Assembly: GCF_000165505.1 (NCBI RefSeq) | Contig: NC_014632.1 | Location: forward strand, 744,001-808,000 | DNA: 64,000 nt | Source of the DNA: Ilyobacter polytropus DSM 2926 | GTDB lineage: Bacteria; Fusobacteriota; Fusobacteriia; Fusobacteriales; Fusobacteriaceae | Reading direction: 5' to 3' | Shown here: in pieces, positions 36,306 to 46,300 of the stretch | How the letters are laid out: every line of letters begins with the position of its first letter | Numbering within the stretch: the stretch's first letter is position 1 | Notes under the pieces: generated by a model | Database searches by the model: none | What the model was told of the DNA's origin: nothing | What the model saw: the letters and a program-made list of their open reading frames with translations, nothing else | Made by a program: the position numbers and the translations under genes

Positions 36306-38462
36306 ATGGGATATAAACACGAGATATTAGATGCCATAAAAAAGAATAATCTCAAAGTTGACACAGATAAGATACTCTTGGCTTATGAATTTGCAAAGGA
36401 ATGTCATGTGGGACAGTTTAGAAAATCTGGAGATGAGTATATTATCCACCCGATAGAGGTGTCTAAGATACTAATCAATATGAAGATGGATACTGATACC
36501 ATAGTTGCAGGGATACTTCATGATATAGTAGAAGATACTCTTATAACAGTTTCTGATATTGAATATAATTTTGGAAACTCGGTGGCTAAACTTGTAGATG
36601 GAGTAACAAAACTTAGTGTTTTGCCAAAAGGAACTAAAAAACAGCATGAAAATATAAGAAAAATGATAGTTGCAATGGCTCAAGATATAAGGGTTGTAAT
36701 AATAAAACTTGCTGATAGACTTCATAATATGAGAACACTAAAATATATGCCGGCTCATAAGCAGGAGAGAATTTCAAGAGAGACTCTTGAAATATTTGCC
36801 CCTCTTGCCCACAGACTTGGAATGGCTATGATCAAATGCGAGCTCGAGGATCTTTCCCTCTATTATCTAGAGCCTGAAATATATAGAGAGTTAGTCAAGC
36901 TCATCAACTCTAAAAAAGCTGAAAGAGAAAAATATACAGAGGCTACGAAAAAAGAGATAGAAAAATTCTTATTGGAAAATAATATAAAAGGTGAGGTTTC
37001 AGGAAGGCCTAAACACTTTTACAGTATATATAAAAAGATGTACGAAAAAGGTAAGGAGTTTGATGAGATATACGACCTTATAGCCCTTAGAATAATAGTT
37101 GAAACTGAAGGAGAATGCTATAATGTGCTAGGTGTACTTCACGGAAACTATAAACCTGTCCCAGGAAGGTTTAAGGACTATATAGCAGTGCCAAAGTCAA
37201 ACGGATACCAGTCAATACACACAACTATAGTTGGACCTCAAGGGAAATTTATAGAGGTACAGATAAGAACAGAAGAGATGCACGGTATAGCTGAAGAGGG
37301 AGTAGCTGCCCACTGGAGTTATAAGGAAAGAGGTAAGGTAACTAAAAAAGACCATGTATATTCATGGCTGAGACAGATATTAGAATGGCAGCAGGAAGCT
37401 GACAATTCAGAGGAATTTGTAAAAACTGTTACCGGAGATATACTTCATGAGACAGTATTTGTATTTTCTCCTAAGGGTGATGTTGTAGAACTAGCTTATG
37501 GAGCCACTCCTTTAGATTTTGCATTCCATATTCATACTGAGATAGGCTTGAAATGTGTGGGAGCAAAAATAAATGACAGAATAGTTCCGATAGACTATAA
37601 ACTTCAAAATGGTGATAAGGTAGAGGTAATAACCTCAAGAAATGCTAAGGGTCCCGGTAACGATTGGTTGGATATTGTTGTTACCCAAAGTGCCAAGAGT
37701 AAAATAAGAAAATGGATTAAAGATAAAAAGTTTGATGAAAACGTAAAACTTGGAAAAGAGATAATGGAAAAAGAACTTTCTAAGTTTGGAGTCTCTATAA
37801 AAGAGTTTGAAGCCAGTGAGATAACATTAAAATATATTGAAAAGCAGAATATGCAGTCTAAAGAGGATCTTTATTTTAGACTTTCACAAAATAGAATAAA
37901 GGCTGAAGCTCTGGCAGGAAGATTCAAACCTGAGGTTGTCAAAGAATTGAATTTTGACGATATAGGAGAAAGAAAAAAGCCAAAAAGCAGAAAGAAGAAT
38001 GACTATGGGGTTGTTATAGATGGCCTTGATAACACTCTTATAAGATTTGCAAAATGTTGTACTCCTCTCCCAGGCGATGAGATAGGAGGCTACATAACCA
38101 AAGGAGCCGGTATAGCTGTCCACAGAAAAGACTGTAAAAATTATCAGGGGATGATAAAAAGTGATCCTCCTAGAGAGATAGACGTAAAATGGGATGAAGA
38201 TGTTTTTGCAAAAAAACTCAATAAATATCAGTTTAATTTTAATGTTTTCGTAGTGGAAAGACCTAATATGCTAATGGATATAGCCACTATTATAGCTAAC
38301 CACAAGATAAATGTTATCGGTGTAAACTCTAATCTTATAGTTAAGGGTCTAGACAGATATATGAATTTAAAATTTACAATAGAAATCTCTGAAAAAGATG
38401 AATATGAAAAACTCTTGAAACATCTTTCTGGAATAAAAGATATAATAGAGATACAGAGATAA
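36306..38462 (+). CDS. relA/spoT: Bifunctional (p)ppGpp synthetase/hydrolase
   Basis: It makes and degrades the stringent-response alarmone. The HD hydrolase domain is intact (His48, HD at 72-73, HDIVEDT), the synthetase domain follows (about 235-345, RFKDYIAVPKSNGYQSIHT), then TGS (about 390-450), a zinc-finger-like CCTPLPGDEIGGY region and a C-terminal ACT domain. At 718 aa it is a full-length Rel enzyme. Tgt follows after 9 bp. Confidence 0.97.
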   Translation: MGYKHEILDAIKKNNLKVDTDKILLAYEFAKECHVGQFRKSGDEYIIHPIEVSKILINMKMDTDTIVAGILHDIVEDTLITVSDIEYNFGNSVAKLVDGVTKLSVLPKGTKKQHENIRKMIVAMAQDIRVVIIKLADRLHNMRTLKYMPAHKQERISRETLEIFAPLAHRLGMAMIKCELEDLSLYYLEPEIYRELVKLINSKKAEREKYTEATKKEIEKFLLENNIKGEVSGRPKHFYSIYKKMYEKGKEFDEIYDLIALRIIVETEGECYNVLGVLHGNYKPVPGRFKDYIAVPKSNGYQSIHTTIVGPQGKFIEVQIRTEEMHGIAEEGVAAHWSYKERGKVTKKDHVYSWLRQILEWQQEADNSEEFVKTVTGDILHETVFVFSPKGDVVELAYGATPLDFAFHIHTEIGLKCVGAKINDRIVPIDYKLQNGDKVEVITSRNAKGPGNDWLDIVVTQSAKSKIRKWIKDKKFDENVKLGKEIMEKELSKFGVSIKEFEASEITLKYIEKQNMQSKEDLYFRLSQNRIKAEALAGRFKPEVVKELNFDDIGERKKPKSRKKNDYGVVIDGLDNTLIRFAKCCTPLPGDEIGGYITKGAGIAVHRKDCKNYQGMIKSDPPREIDVKWDEDVFAKKLNKYQFNFNVFVVERPNMLMDIATIIANHKINVIGVNSNLIVKGLDRYMNLKFTIEISEKDEYEKLLKHLSGIKDIIEIQR

Positions 38463-39641
<1,179 letters not shown>

Positions 39642-39676
39642 AAAATCTTTTTAGTAAAATAAGGTATTAAAAGTAT

Positions 39677-39706
39677 AGAGGGAGCTGCAGTCTGCAGCTC
39701 CCTCTT
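39677..39706. terminator. Bidirectional terminator between tgt and hydA
   Basis: A perfect inverted repeat, AGAGGGAGCTGCA / TGCAGCTCCCTCT with loop GTC, sits between converging genes. T-rich sequence follows on the plus side and A/T-rich sequence on the other, so it can serve both strands. Confidence 0.85.
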
Positions 39707-39710
39707 AATA

Positions 39711-41474
39711 TTATTTTTTTCTTGAAAAATATTTTGTGTGTAACAATTCGTGTGCTTTTTCACCCATTGGTTCTCCAAGAAATTTTTCATATAATTCTTT
39801 AATATAAGGATTTTCATGAGATTTTCGTATTTTTTTTCCACTGTCGATTGCCTGTATTCCGTCAAATCTCTTTTTAATAATGCTAAATTTACCATGATGA
39901 TAAGGTTGTCCTCCGCCCCCTATACACCCTCCCTTACAGGCCATAATCTCTATTGCATGCAAGACTTCCTCTTTATTTTTTACTTTTTCCAGCAGTTTTC
40001 TAGCGTCTCCGAGTCCATGGGCAATTCCTATCCTCAAAGGGGCACCGTCTATCTGAAGTTCAGGTATTTCTGCGACTCTCGATCCTTCTAGTCCTCTCAG
40101 CTGTTTGAAATCTACATTCTCTAGCTCCTTACCTGTTATCCATTCGTATGCCGTTCTAGTAGCAGCCTCTATAACTCCGCCTGTTCTTCCAAAAATATTC
40201 GCAGCTCCACTAGACATTCCGAAAGGCTTGTCAAATTCTTCTTCTTGTAACATGTTAAAACTTATTCCGCTTTGATTTATAAGACTTGCAAGTTCTCTTG
40301 TTGAAATTGAGATATCTGTGTCAGGATTTCCATCCTTTGAAAATTCCTCCCTAGAAGCCTCGTATTTTTTTGCTAGGCATGGCATTACAGAAACCACAAT
40401 TAAATCTTCTCTTTTTATCCCCATTTCCTTTGCCCAAAACTCTTTTGCTATTGCACTAAACATCTGCTGAGGAGATTTTGCAGTGGATGGGATATCCAGC
40501 ATGTCGGGAAAATTATGTTCGATAAATTTTACCCAGGCAGGACAGCAGGAGGTCAGGATAGGAAGTTTTACATCTTTATCTCCATCTAGATATCTAACTA
40601 CTCTTGATTTTAACTCAGCTGCCTCTTCCATAATTGTGAGGTCAGCTGCAAAATTTGTATCAAATACATAGTCAAATCCTATCCTTCTAAGGGCAGTAAC
40701 CATTTTTCCAGTGACATCTGTACCAGGCTTATGTCCAAATTCTTCTCCAAGAGCAACTCTTACAGCAGGGGCTACTTGCACAATTACGGTTTTAGACGGA
40801 TTGGCAAGCATATCTACTACTTCCCAGGTATAGTCTTTTTCATGAAGGGCACCTACTGGACAGACGGCCACACACTGACCGCAGAAAGTACATGCAGTAT
40901 CTTCTAGATCTTTTTCATGGGAAGGGGCCACCACCGTTTCAAATCCCCTGTTTACTGCTGATAAAATGTTGCATGTTTGTATTTTGTTACACATTGTCTC
41001 GCATCTTCTGCACATTATACATTTATCCATATCCCTAATTATAGCAGGTGAAGAATCTGATCTGTAAACCGATTTTTCTCCTTCAAACCTTATATTTTTT
41101 ATCTTAAATTCATCTGCAAGATCTTGAAGTTCACATTCTCCCGACTTTGAACATGTAAGACAATCCTTTGGATGGTTAGATAAAATAAGTTCTAGAATAT
41201 TTTTTCTTATCTGTATTAGTTCTGCCGAATTGGTAATAATCTCCATTCCTTCGTAAACCTTTGTTTCACAGGCAGGATAAAGATTTTCCTGTTCATTTAC
41301 CTCTACTACGCACATTCTACATGAAGCTGGATCGTGGACATATCCTATATCACCCATTTTAAGCTGGCATAAAGTAGGAATTCTGACCCCTATACTCTTA
41401 GCAGCTGCCAAAATAGTAGCGTGTTTTGGAGACTCGACCTCTATACCGTTTATCTTTATTTTGACCGTTTCCAT
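39711..41474 (-). CDS. hydA: [FeFe] hydrogenase catalytic subunit HydA, NADH-linked
   Basis: It forms or oxidises H2 at the H-cluster. An N-terminal [2Fe-2S] domain (about 1-78), a His-Cys3 [4Fe-4S] region (HPKDCLTCSKSGEC) and a double [4Fe-4S] ferredoxin segment (CIMCRRCETMC, CTFCGQCVAVCPVG) lead to the H-cluster domain. L1 is TSCCPAW (308-314), L2 MPCLAKKYE (364-372), L3 MACKGGCIGGG (511-521). At 587 aa with partners HydB and HydC it matches trimeric bifurcating enzymes. SD GGGAGG precedes ATG 41474. Confidence 0.96.
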   Translation of the reverse strand: METVKIKINGIEVESPKHATILAAAKSIGVRIPTLCQLKMGDIGYVHDPASCRMCVVEVNEQENLYPACETKVYEGMEIITNSAELIQIRKNILELILSNHPKDCLTCSKSGECELQDLADEFKIKNIRFEGEKSVYRSDSSPAIIRDMDKCIMCRRCETMCNKIQTCNILSAVNRGFETVVAPSHEKDLEDTACTFCGQCVAVCPVGALHEKDYTWEVVDMLANPSKTVIVQVAPAVRVALGEEFGHKPGTDVTGKMVTALRRIGFDYVFDTNFAADLTIMEEAAELKSRVVRYLDGDKDVKLPILTSCCPAWVKFIEHNFPDMLDIPSTAKSPQQMFSAIAKEFWAKEMGIKREDLIVVSVMPCLAKKYEASREEFSKDGNPDTDISISTRELASLINQSGISFNMLQEEEFDKPFGMSSGAANIFGRTGGVIEAATRTAYEWITGKELENVDFKQLRGLEGSRVAEIPELQIDGAPLRIGIAHGLGDARKLLEKVKNKEEVLHAIEIMACKGGCIGGGGQPYHHGKFSIIKKRFDGIQAIDSGKKIRKSHENPYIKELYEKFLGEPMGEKAHELLHTKYFSRKK

Positions 41475-41489
41475 AGTTAACCTCCCTAT

Positions 41490-43286
41490 CTATGCTTTCT
41501 TTATGGCATTGAATCTGCATGCATTATAACAAGCACCGCACTTGATACATCTATCCTGATAAATATAGTGCTTTTCTTTTACCCTTCCAAGAATGGCCTC
41601 TGTAGGACAGACCTTTGCACAGGCAGTACATCCGATACACTTGTCTGTTATAGTAAACTGAATAAGACTTGTACAGACAGTTGAAGGACATTTTTTATCT
41701 TTGACATGAGCCAGATACTCATCATAAAAATTGTTTAAAGTTGAAAGCACAGGATTAGGTGACGTTTTACCCAGACCGCAAAGAGATGCCCTTTTTATTG
41801 TTTTAGAAAGGTCTTTCAAGAGGTGAAGATCATTTACCGATCCTTTACCCTTTGTTATTTTGTCAAGAATCTCATACAACCTTTTGTTTCCTATTCTGCA
41901 AGGTGTGCATTTTCCACAGGATTCCTCCACAGTAAATCCCAGATAAAATTTTGCCACTGCAACCATACAGTCGTCTTCATCCATTACGATCATTCCACCT
42001 GAACCCATCATAGAGCCTTTTTCTTTTAGGGAATCAAAATCTATAGGTGTATTTAAATCTTTTTCTGTGAGGCAGCCTCCAGAAGGTCCTCCTGTCTGAA
42101 CGGCTTTAAATTTTCTATTTTTTGTGATACCACCACCGATGTCAAAGATCACTTCCTGAAGGGTGGTACCCATAGGAACTTCGATAAGCCCGACGTTTTT
42201 TACCTTACCAGCTAAAGCAAATACCTTTGTTCCTGGAGATTTTTCCGTTCCGATACTCTTGAACCACTGAGCTCCCTTATTTATGATCACAGGGATATTT
42301 GCAAGAGTCTCTACATTGTTTACATTTGTAGGTTTTTTCCAGTAACCTGCTTCTGCTGGAAATGGAGGTTTTAGAGTTGGTTCACCTCTTTTACCTTCCA
42401 TTGAATGTATAAGAGCAGTCTCCTCACCACAGACAAAAGCCCCGGCTCCATATTTTAATCTTACTTTAAAATTAAAATCCGTCCCAAAAATATTTTTCCC
42501 TAGCACACCATATTCGTTTGCTTGTTTTATGGCTTTTTTGAGCCTATTTATTGCAAGGGGGTATTCTGCTCTGATATAGATTAAGCCCTCATCTGATCCT
42601 ATTGCATATCCGCATATTGCCATAGCTTCAAGTACAGAGTGTGGGTCACCTTCGAGAACAGATCTGTCCATAAATGCCCCAGGGTCTCCCTCATCGGCAT
42701 TGCAGACTACATATTTTTTATCCACATCTTTGTTGAAGGCAAATTGCCACTTAAGACCTGTGGGAAAACCTCCGCCCCCTCTTCCTCTAAGACCGGAAAT
42801 TTTTATCTCATCTATCACATCCTGTCTAGACATCTCTTTGAGTGACTTGTATAAGGCAAGGTATGCGTCTCTTGAAACAGCTTCCTCTATATTCTCAGGA
42901 TCCATAAAGCCACAGTTGCGAAGAACTACTTTTTCTAATTTATCGCTTATAAATACGTCTGTCTTGTGGATTTTTTTATATTTTATATCTTTCAGTATTT
43001 TTTCTGCCTTAGGCAGATCTACATTTCCAAAAATTTCTGGCTGTTGGCCAGGGATAGTTACCTCTATAGTTGGCTCAGAGTGACACAGACCCATACAGCC
43101 AGTAGAAACAAGTTTTATACTGGCATTTCCTTCTCTTTCCAGCTCCTCTTTAAAAAAATCATAGAGGGTATCTGCCCCTGCTGTTATACCGCAGGTTGCC
43201 ATAGAGATTTTTATAAGGGTTTTTTCATTTTCAGATTTTTGATAGTTTTCTTTTATGTTTTTTAAATCTTCGATAGTATTAAGCAC
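41490..43286 (-). CDS. hydB: Hydrogenase diaphorase subunit HydB (NuoF-like)
   Basis: This subunit binds FMN and NAD(H) and relays electrons. An N-terminal thioredoxin-like [2Fe-2S] domain (about 1-120, CGITAG and TGCMGLCHSEP), a NuoF core (GLRGRGGGGFPTGLKW; AYICGEE-like FVCGEETALI), the ESCGKCTPCRIG cluster site and a C-terminal pair of [4Fe-4S] motifs (CIGCTACAKVCP, CIKCGACYNAC) follow in order. The GTG at 43286 is better spaced from GGAGGG than the in-frame ATG at 43292, which is only 1 nt away from it. Confidence 0.95.
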   Translation of the reverse strand: MLNTIEDLKNIKENYQKSENEKTLIKISMATCGITAGADTLYDFFKEELEREGNASIKLVSTGCMGLCHSEPTIEVTIPGQQPEIFGNVDLPKAEKILKDIKYKKIHKTDVFISDKLEKVVLRNCGFMDPENIEEAVSRDAYLALYKSLKEMSRQDVIDEIKISGLRGRGGGGFPTGLKWQFAFNKDVDKKYVVCNADEGDPGAFMDRSVLEGDPHSVLEAMAICGYAIGSDEGLIYIRAEYPLAINRLKKAIKQANEYGVLGKNIFGTDFNFKVRLKYGAGAFVCGEETALIHSMEGKRGEPTLKPPFPAEAGYWKKPTNVNNVETLANIPVIINKGAQWFKSIGTEKSPGTKVFALAGKVKNVGLIEVPMGTTLQEVIFDIGGGITKNRKFKAVQTGGPSGGCLTEKDLNTPIDFDSLKEKGSMMGSGGMIVMDEDDCMVAVAKFYLGFTVEESCGKCTPCRIGNKRLYEILDKITKGKGSVNDLHLLKDLSKTIKRASLCGLGKTSPNPVLSTLNNFYDEYLAHVKDKKCPSTVCTSLIQFTITDKCIGCTACAKVCPTEAILGRVKEKHYIYQDRCIKCGACYNACRFNAIKKA

Positions 43287-43300
43287 AATCATCCCTCCAT

Positions 43301-43780
43301 TTACTCATATTCTTTTAAGATATGCTTTACCTGCTCAGCTTCTACCCTACCGTAAGTCTTATTTCCTATTTTTATAATAGGAGCCATACCACAGGCACCT
43401 ATACATCTCAGAACGTCTATGGAGAATTTTCCGTCATTAGTAGTCTCTCCGACCTTGACTCCTAGTTCTCTTGTCAGTTCGTTTAAAATTGTTTCAGATC
43501 CGTTTACATAACAGGCTGTTCCCATGCACACAGAGATTGGATGTTCACCTTTTGGTGTAGTTGTAAAAAAGGAATAAAAAGTAATAACACCATAAATCTC
43601 AGAAATAGGTATTCCCATTTTTTCACCTATGAATTCCTGAACCTCCACCGGGAGATAGCCAAACATATCTTGAGCTTTATGCAGTACGCTTATGAGTTCG
43701 CCATCTTTTGTTTCAAGTTCACTAATAAAAGTATCTAGTTCACTGAACATGTTTTTTTTGTAATTATTTTCACAATTCAT
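43301..43780 (-). CDS. hydC: Hydrogenase subunit HydC (NuoE-like)
   Basis: This 159-residue thioredoxin-like [2Fe-2S] protein holds its cluster with CMGTACYV and CIGACGMAP cysteines. GYLPVEVQEFIGEKMGIPISEIYGVITFYSFF is compressed family sequence typical of NuoE (only fragments quoted: GYLPVEVQ, YGVITFYSFF). It opens the hydC-hydB-hydA operon. I chose ATG 43780, preceded by GGGAGG, over the in-frame ATG at 43798 that lies before that site. Confidence 0.94.
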   Translation of the reverse strand: MNCENNYKKNMFSELDTFISELETKDGELISVLHKAQDMFGYLPVEVQEFIGEKMGIPISEIYGVITFYSFFTTTPKGEHPISVCMGTACYVNGSETILNELTRELGVKVGETTNDGKFSIDVLRCIGACGMAPIIKIGNKTYGRVEAEQVKHILKEYE

Positions 43781-44656
43781 ATAATCCTCCCTTTTCATAA
43801 AAATATAACTACACCATTAATATATCTATTAAGAATAAATAGAACCTTTCCTATTAAAATATATTTTTCTCATTGAAAATTTTTGTTGATTGATTTAAAT
43901 TGCTACTTAAAAGAAGTTAGAATAAATTACTGACTTTATTTGAACCTGTTACTTTTCTCTTGAAAGAAAAGTAACCAAAAGTTCAAGAATTTTCAAATGT
44001 CTAGGAAGTAGATATTTCTTTTATCGCCTTTGTAAGCTACAGTCTTCGGTTCCCTGCGGAACTTATTCTGTAGGACGGCTGAGTGCAGGTTCTTTCCTGT
44101 ATAAGCCCTGCGACTTGAAATTCAAAAAATATAAAAGCATATGTTATCACTTGAGAAGTAAGCGCAAAGGTTTACCAAGGTTTATTCACACAAAAGTTTT
44201 TTTTAAGTTTTTGGCCATTGATAAAATAAGCGTTAAGAATGACTGAGAGAAATCTCTAGAAAAAATCAACTGTCTGAGCGTAGCGAGTGACCATAAAATA
44301 ACGAGTTATACGAGTATATTTTATGGTTCTCAGAAACTTAATTTCTGAGTTTCATTACTCTTATTAGATTTCCGAAGGCATTTAGCTTATTTTTCACAGG
44401 CCTTGATTTTTGGTTATGCCCTGACCGAAGGGAGGAAATGCCCTTGGGGTGCTTTTCATCAAGGAAAAGTAACGGAACTTTGGATAAATTCAATACTTTA
44501 ATTTGAATTAAGTAAATTATGCTTAATTTTAATTTAATTATTATAATTTCTGGAAAAAGATAGAGATAATAAAAATAATAGTAAAAAAAATTTTATTTTC
44601 AAAAAACATGTGGTATACTTTATTTATACAGTATATACAAAAGGAGTTGAGGATTC
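43781..44656. other. Intergenic region between hydC and the 163-aa gene
   Basis: The first 150 bp hold the presumed promoter region of the hydrogenase operon, without a motif I can assign. From about 43930 to 44492 it is filled by a non-coding repeat element. At 44618-44640 there are TATACT and TATATAC stretches that may be the promoter of the plus-strand gene at 44657. Confidence 0.5.
43930..44492. repeat. Non-coding structured repeat element, copy 1
   Basis: The element is bounded on the left by a GTTACTTTTC...GAAAAGTAAC hairpin (43948-43974) and on the right by TTTTCATCAAGGAAAAGTAAC plus CTTTGGATAAATTCA (44478-44492). Segments 44214-44291, about 44365-44415 and 44452-44494 are nearly identical to copy 2 at 61230-61646. 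Its left half (about 44018-44125) is GC-richer than its surroundings and unique. An inserted stretch at 44291-44365 has two further hairpins. No open frame spans it. Confidence 0.8.
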
Positions 44657-45148
44657 ATGTTATTTATTCTAATTTGTGTGCTTATTTCATTATGTTCATA
44701 TATGTTCATGTCTCAAAAGATGACAAATCTAAATTACTCTAATTTGGAAAAAGTTTTTAGTGAAACTGATTATTATGTAGATAAAACAAAAGAGGAGACT
44801 GGAGAAGAAAAAGTAGTTCCTTACTTTTACATGATAAATCCAAGGAAATCTTCGGGTGTTATAATGAAATATGATTTTTTCAAAGAAAACTTTTCGTTTT
44901 TATATGATGCTTATAAGAAAAATAATCTAATTGTAAAAAGACTCACTCATCATGGAATTACAAACAGTTATGTTCTCAGCTTCTTAAAGGAGAAAGTGGT
45001 AATATATCCTTATATATCAGTAGCTGAAAAGCCATGGGAATTAAAAAATAAGATGGACAATGTATATCCTGATATATATTTTTTAGAGAGTAAAGATATG
45101 AATAAAATATGTAATGAGCTACAGATAAACGATATGGCATTTGAATAA
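44657..45148 (+). CDS. Hypothetical membrane-anchored protein
   Basis: This 163-residue protein has one N-terminal hydrophobic helix (about 2-19, no lipobox) and a soluble, aromatic- and Lys-rich remainder. I do not recognise the family. Motifs that stand out are PYFYMINPRKSSGVIMKYDF and THHGITNSYVLSF. The start follows AAAGGAG with proper spacing, codon use resembles its neighbours, and a terminator follows, so it is likely a real single-gene unit. Confidence 0.75.
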   Translation: MLFILICVLISLCSYMFMSQKMTNLNYSNLEKVFSETDYYVDKTKEETGEEKVVPYFYMINPRKSSGVIMKYDFFKENFSFLYDAYKKNNLIVKRLTHHGITNSYVLSFLKEKVVIYPYISVAEKPWELKNKMDNVYPDIYFLESKDMNKICNELQINDMAFE

Positions 45149-45161
45149 TAAGAGAAATTTT

Positions 45162-45190
45162 AAGGGGCAGTTATTTACTGCCCTTTTTCT
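45162..45190 (+). terminator. Intrinsic terminator of the 163-aa gene
   Basis: AAGGGGCAGT pairs with ACTGCCCTT(TT) over a short AT loop, followed by T residues. Confidence 0.85.
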
Positions 45191-45377
45191 ATGTCTGAAA
45201 AAAGTCTTATTATAGTAAAATTTACTTTAAATAAAGGAATTTTCAGATTTTTTAAAATAAAGTTTAAAAACAATGTGTCTTAAAACAAAAGTTTTACCCA
45301 GTAAAATAATCTTTAGAATTTATGTGTTATTATAATAAGATAATTCAGTAAAATAATATGTATAAAAGGAGATCAAA

Positions 45378-46277
45378 GTGCCAGGTAAATTTTATTTGGA
45401 TAATGATATTTTTATAAGAGTTTGGGATGATGTAAAAAACCCAAAGGGGATAATACAGATAATCCATGGTATGGGAGAGCACAGCCTGAGGTACGACACT
45501 GTAGCCAAATGGTTTAATAAAAATGGATATATAGTATATGCAGATGATCACAGAGGACACGGGTATTCAGCAGAGAGTATCGAGGAGTTAGGGAGTATAG
45601 AGGGTGGATTTGAAACACTTGTGGATGATGAAAAATATATAACCGATTTTATATCAAAAAGTTGTCCAGGACTTCCAATTTATGTGTTAGGTCACAGTAT
45701 GGGTTCTTTTATTGCCCAGGGTCATATGTCTGATTTATCACGTTTTGTAAATGGGTATATTCTTACAGGTTCTTGCGGTAAGAGGATGGCAGAAACTTTT
45801 TCAGGATGGATTTTAAGTGGGATAATAAGAATATTTTTTAGTAAAAGCAAGAGTCCACTTATGAAAAGACTGATATTTCTAGGATATAACAAAAAGATTA
45901 AAAAGAAAAAGACTGTCTCTGACTGGCTTACAAGGAGAGAAGAAATTGTAAAGGATTATATAGACGACCCATTCTGTGGATTCGTTTATACCTCAGGGTT
46001 TTATTTTTCATTTCTGAAATATCTAAAAAATCTATTTACCAAAAAAACTTTTGAATCTGTAAAAAGGACCATACCAGTTTTTATACTATCTGGTGAGTCT
46101 GACCCTGTTGGATTATATGGAAAGGGAGTAAGGAAATTGCTAAAATTTTATAAGAAAAATCATTTTAATTTTGTGAAAATGAAGTTGTATCCTGGTGCAA
46201 GGCATGAAATACTAAATGAGATAAACAGTATAGAGGTTTTAGAAGATATAAAAAACTGGATAGAAAATAAAAAATAG
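45378..46277 (+). CDS. Alpha/beta hydrolase, monoacylglycerol-lipase/lysophospholipase-like
   Basis: This 299-residue serine hydrolase has the nucleophile elbow GHSMGSF (about residue 100), IIHGMGEHSLRY near the oxyanion region, a likely catalytic Asp in SGESDPVG and His in PGARHEIL. YADDHRGHG is typical of the lysophospholipase/monoglyceride lipase group. The start is GTG 45378 behind AAAGGAGA. No signal peptide is present, so it acts in the cytoplasm, probably on lysophospholipids or monoacylglycerols. Confidence 0.9.
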   Translation: MPGKFYLDNDIFIRVWDDVKNPKGIIQIIHGMGEHSLRYDTVAKWFNKNGYIVYADDHRGHGYSAESIEELGSIEGGFETLVDDEKYITDFISKSCPGLPIYVLGHSMGSFIAQGHMSDLSRFVNGYILTGSCGKRMAETFSGWILSGIIRIFFSKSKSPLMKRLIFLGYNKKIKKKKTVSDWLTRREEIVKDYIDDPFCGFVYTSGFYFSFLKYLKNLFTKKTFESVKRTIPVFILSGESDPVGLYGKGVRKLLKFYKKNHFNFVKMKLYPGARHEILNEINSIEVLEDIKNWIENKK

Positions 46278-46300
46278 GAGGTATTACTCTCCTATTTTTT
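46269..46300. terminator. Bidirectional terminator between hydrolase and glgP
   Basis: AAAAAATAGGAG / CTCCTATTTTTT with an 8-nt loop lies between converging genes and overlaps both gene ends. A- and T-tracts on both sides make it functional for either strand. Confidence 0.88.

Noticed and set aside
43541-43738. Plus-strand frame opposite hydC
   Set aside because: It is the antisense shadow of a gene with intact [2Fe-2S] motifs.
43781-43947. Rex operator before the hydrogenase operon
   Set aside because: Expected from biology, but only TTGTTGATTG-type partial matches are visible, without dyad symmetry.
44018-44125. Possible tRNA or structured RNA in the GC-richer part of repeat copy 1
   Set aside because: Several hairpins exist, but there is no cloverleaf, no GTTCRA T-loop and no CCA-type acceptor stem.
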